Assembly (NCBI GenBank): GCA_025965815.1
Contig: JAOPWF010000219.1
Location: 1-8,152 of the forward strand
DNA: 8,152 nucleotides
From: Mycobacterium sp.
GTDB taxonomy: Bacteria; Actinomycetota; Actinomycetes; Mycobacteriales; Mycobacteriaceae
Direction of reading: 5' to 3'
In this document: positions 6,677 through 8,152 of the stretch, one piece after another
Layout: each line of letters starts with the position of its first letter
Position numbering within the stretch: position 1 is the first letter of the stretch
Position numbers and translations under genes: made by a program
The notes under the pieces: generated by a model
Database searches by the model: none
Told to the model about the DNA's origin: nothing
What the model saw: the letters and a program-made list of their open reading frames with translations, nothing else

Positions 6677-7591
6677 ATGTCTCTGAGCACCGGCGGCGGC
6701 CCCGAAGACGCGCGTCCCCTCCCGTCGCTCGGCTGTGTGCTCCGGCCACAGCTCCCGCCGGAGCAGTTGGCCTCGGTCGCGCGTGCGGCCGACTCCGCCG
6801 GCCTCGACGAGTTGTGGCTCTGGGAAGACTGTTTCGCCCAGGGCGGCATCGCCAGTGCGGCCATCGTTCTGGCGAACAGCCAAAGCCTGTCGGTGGGCAT
6901 CGGTGTGCTGCCCGTCTCGTTGAGGAACGTGGCGCTGACCGCCATGGAGGTAGCGACACTGGACCGCGCATTCCCGGGGCGTCTTCGCGTCGGGATCGGG
7001 CACGGCGTCCAGGACTGGATGCGACAGGCCGGCGCCGGCGTCGGCTCGCCGATGACCCTGCTGCGCGAATATCTCAGCTGCCTGCGCGCACTGCTTCGCG
7101 GCGAAACCGTCACCTACGACGGCAGATACGTGTCGCTGTCCAACGTTGCGCTCGAGTGGCCGCCGAACCCCGATATTCCGCTGCTGGCAGCCGCGAGCGG
7201 ACCCCGGACGCTCGAACTCAGCGGGGAACTCGCGACCGGGACGATACTGACCAGCGGGACCAGCCCCGACGAGGTCCGTGCGGCGCGGGTACATATCGAC
7301 GCCGGAATGGGTGCCCGGGGAGAACGTGCGCCGCATTCTGTCGTCGTCTACGTGATCTGTGCGACCGGTGCGTGCGCCAGGGCCGACGCGCTGGCCGAGA
7401 CCCGCCGATGGGGATACGACGCATCCGGCGACGTCGCCGCATTTGGCACGGCGGCTCAGATCGCAGCCGCCGCAGACCGGTGGTTTACGGCCGGTGCCGG
7501 TACCGTCGTCCTCCAGCCGGCTGCGGATGTGAACCTCCACGACTTCGTCCGATTCGTCGGCACCGAGGTTCGGGCGCAGTTGACCGGTTGA
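6677..7591 (+). CDS. LLM-class flavin/F420-dependent oxidoreductase
   Basis: The 304-residue protein belongs to the bacterial luciferase-like monooxygenase superfamily, TIM-barrel enzymes that use FMN or, often in mycobacteria, coenzyme F420. Visible signatures are an N-terminal strand SLGCVLRPQLPPEQ, the helix ARAADSAGLDELWLWED (35-51), the LSVGIGVLPVSLRNVALTAMEVATLD segment, and FPGRLRVGIGHG (99-110). Further on are LREYLSCLRALLRGETVTYDGRYV and the cofactor-site ASGPRTLELSGELATG. Substrate cannot be told. Start ATG 6677 has GGAAAG just upstream; an open extension to 6602 is rejected. It is divergent from cydA across 102 bases, so shared control is possible but unproven. Length is slightly below the usual 320-350 for the family, with no obvious internal loss. 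Confidence 0.9.
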   Translation: MSLSTGGGPEDARPLPSLGCVLRPQLPPEQLASVARAADSAGLDELWLWEDCFAQGGIASAAIVLANSQSLSVGIGVLPVSLRNVALTAMEVATLDRAFPGRLRVGIGHGVQDWMRQAGAGVGSPMTLLREYLSCLRALLRGETVTYDGRYVSLSNVALEWPPNPDIPLLAAASGPRTLELSGELATGTILTSGTSPDEVRAARVHIDAGMGARGERAPHSVVVYVICATGACARADALAETRRWGYDASGDVAAFGTAAQIAAAADRWFTAGAGTVVLQPAADVNLHDFVRFVGTEVRAQLTG

Positions 7592-7718
7592 CCCCGGCGG
7601 CTCGCTCAGCAACATCACAGGCGACAATTTCCCATTGCGGTACGGTGTCGCGTCCGTCATCTCAGTGGGTGTTAACTGGATTTTCCCGACCATGAAGCCG
7701 ATTGCCACGGGGCAACTG

Positions 7719-7763
7719 TTGACCTCCGCTAACCGTCCGACGACACTTTTGTTGTGCCGGACG
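7719..7763 (+). promoter_or_regulatory. Candidate promoter and dyad operator of the ArsR-type gene
   Basis: TTGACC at 7719-7724 is a near-consensus -35. Seventeen bases later GACACT at 7742-7747 is a weak -10 ending six bases before the GTG at 7754, so the message could be leaderless; no Shine-Dalgarno sequence is present. Around it, CGTCCG (7734-7739) and CGGACG (7758-7763) form a perfect interrupted inverted repeat centred at 7748.5. An ArsR dimer bound there would block transcription start. The rest of the 7592-7753 intergenic stretch shows nothing else I can support. Confidence 0.35.
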
Positions 7764-7990
7764 TCCTTCCGCCCGTCGCCGCATCGGCGACGCAATTGAA
7801 GGCCCTCGCCAATCCGGACCGGGTCCGGCTGATGACGCTGCTATTGCGCAGCCCCGCAGGAGAACTGAGCGGCCGCGCCGCCGCCACCGCGACCGGACTG
7901 CCCGAATCGACCGTGAGCCGCCACCTGCGCGAGCTACGTCAGGCCGGGCCCGCTTCCCGGCGCCTTCGACATCCTGCAGATGGCGCTGCA
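7754..7990 (+). pseudogene. ArsR-family winged-helix regulator, apparently truncated or frameshifted
   Basis: From GTG 7754 the frame encodes LKALANPDRVRLMTLLLRSP, then a helix-turn-helix GLPESTVSRHLRELRQAG. This is the classic ArsR/SmtB DNA-binding fold of metal- or stress-responsive repressors. After about residue 65 (base 7950) the expected wing and C-terminal dimerisation helix are absent in this frame. The codons lose their G/C third-position bias and the translation becomes Arg/His-rich. The +1 frame instead reads PGAFDILQMALHRD with strong G/C third positions, which may be the displaced C-terminus. The original frame has no stop before the window end. I see no metal-binding CxC motif in the surviving helix. 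A genuine deletion, a frameshift or a sequence error could explain this. Confidence 0.55.
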
Positions 7991-8152
7991 CCGGGACGTC
8001 GAGGATCACACCACCGCGCGACCTCGACAGACCGGTGGCCCAGGCAGCAGTGGCGCGGACACCCGGCACCGCATCATCGTGGCCGCCCGCCAGCTCATAC
8101 CGAAATAGAGTACGACGCTGCCACTTTCGGGGGGATCGCCGCTCGCGCCGAT
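7980..8152 (+). pseudogene. TetR-family regulator N-terminal fragment, frameshifted (3' end outside window)
   Basis: Starting at ATG 7980, one frame reads to DTRHRIIVAARQLI (bases 8055-8099), which resembles helix 1 of TetR-type DNA-binding domains. It then hits TAG at 8106-8108. The adjacent frame continues with EIEYDAATFGGIAARAD (8102-8152), matching the next part of the same domain (GYDAATxxxIAARA). Inserting one base near 8098-8101 would join the halves with exactly the family's usual spacing. So this is either a one-base deletion that kills the gene or a sequencing error. The true start is uncertain, with no clear ribosome binding site before 7980. Ligand and targets are unknown. Confidence 0.5.

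Noticed and set aside
6671..6679. GCCACCATG, a Kozak-like context at the LLM start
   Set aside because: It has no meaning in a bacterial gene; GGAAAG upstream is the relevant signal and the match is coincidental.
6617..7795. Long antisense open frame (392 codons) across the LLM gene
   Set aside because: The plus-strand product has clear LLM family signatures, and long opposite-strand open frames are routine in high-GC coding DNA. The antisense translation resembles no family.
1..8152. CRISPR arrays, tRNA or rRNA genes, insertion sequences
   Set aside because: No regularly spaced repeats, tRNA-like cloverleaf segments or transposase motifs were seen on either strand.

Overview
The window looks like part of a high-GC mycobacterial chromosome, most likely a non-tuberculous species. 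The order trmD, lppW (opposite strand), rplS, lepB, rnhB and a 101-residue DUF2469 gene matches the Mycobacterium tuberculosis block Rv2906c to Rv2901c as I remember it. The proteins have the lengths and signature residues expected of mycobacterial versions. What follows DUF2469 is not the order I recall from M. tuberculosis, where fdhF (Rv2900c) comes next.

Positions 1-4145 hold the conserved core. They begin with the 3' two thirds of trmD (tRNA m1G37 methyltransferase). Next is lppW, a lipoprotein with a beta-lactamase-like fold on the minus strand, whose stop codon overlaps that of trmD on a CTAG. A 302-base divergent intergenic region precedes rplS (ribosomal protein L19). The set closes with lepB (signal peptidase I), rnhB (RNase HII) and DUF2469 on the plus strand. 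lepB-rnhB-DUF2469 are tightly packed and probably co-transcribed. lepB has no visible Shine-Dalgarno sequence and carries a TANNNT element six bases before its GTG, so it may have its own leaderless promoter.

Positions 4155-7591 are an accessory redox segment. cydA and cydB run on the minus strand, overlap by ATGA, and converge on DUF2469 with only nine bases between stop codons. They encode a bd-type quinol oxidase with a short Q-loop that does not resemble the canonical mycobacterial CydA I remember. No cydDC or small third subunit is present in the window. A luciferase-like (LLM) flavin or F420 oxidoreductase is transcribed divergently from cydA across 102 bases.

Positions 7592-8152 hold regulator remnants. 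A clear ArsR-type winged helix starts at a GTG at 7754, possibly leaderless and under a 30-base dyad. Its reading frame loses coding character near 7950. A neighbouring frame then carries a TetR-like first helix, and the original frame regains a TetR-like continuation after a stop at 8106. This looks like a deletion or frameshift scar, or assembly error.

I do not see a clearly new multi-gene system. The most unusual items are the non-canonical oxidase pair at this locus and the scrambled regulator end.
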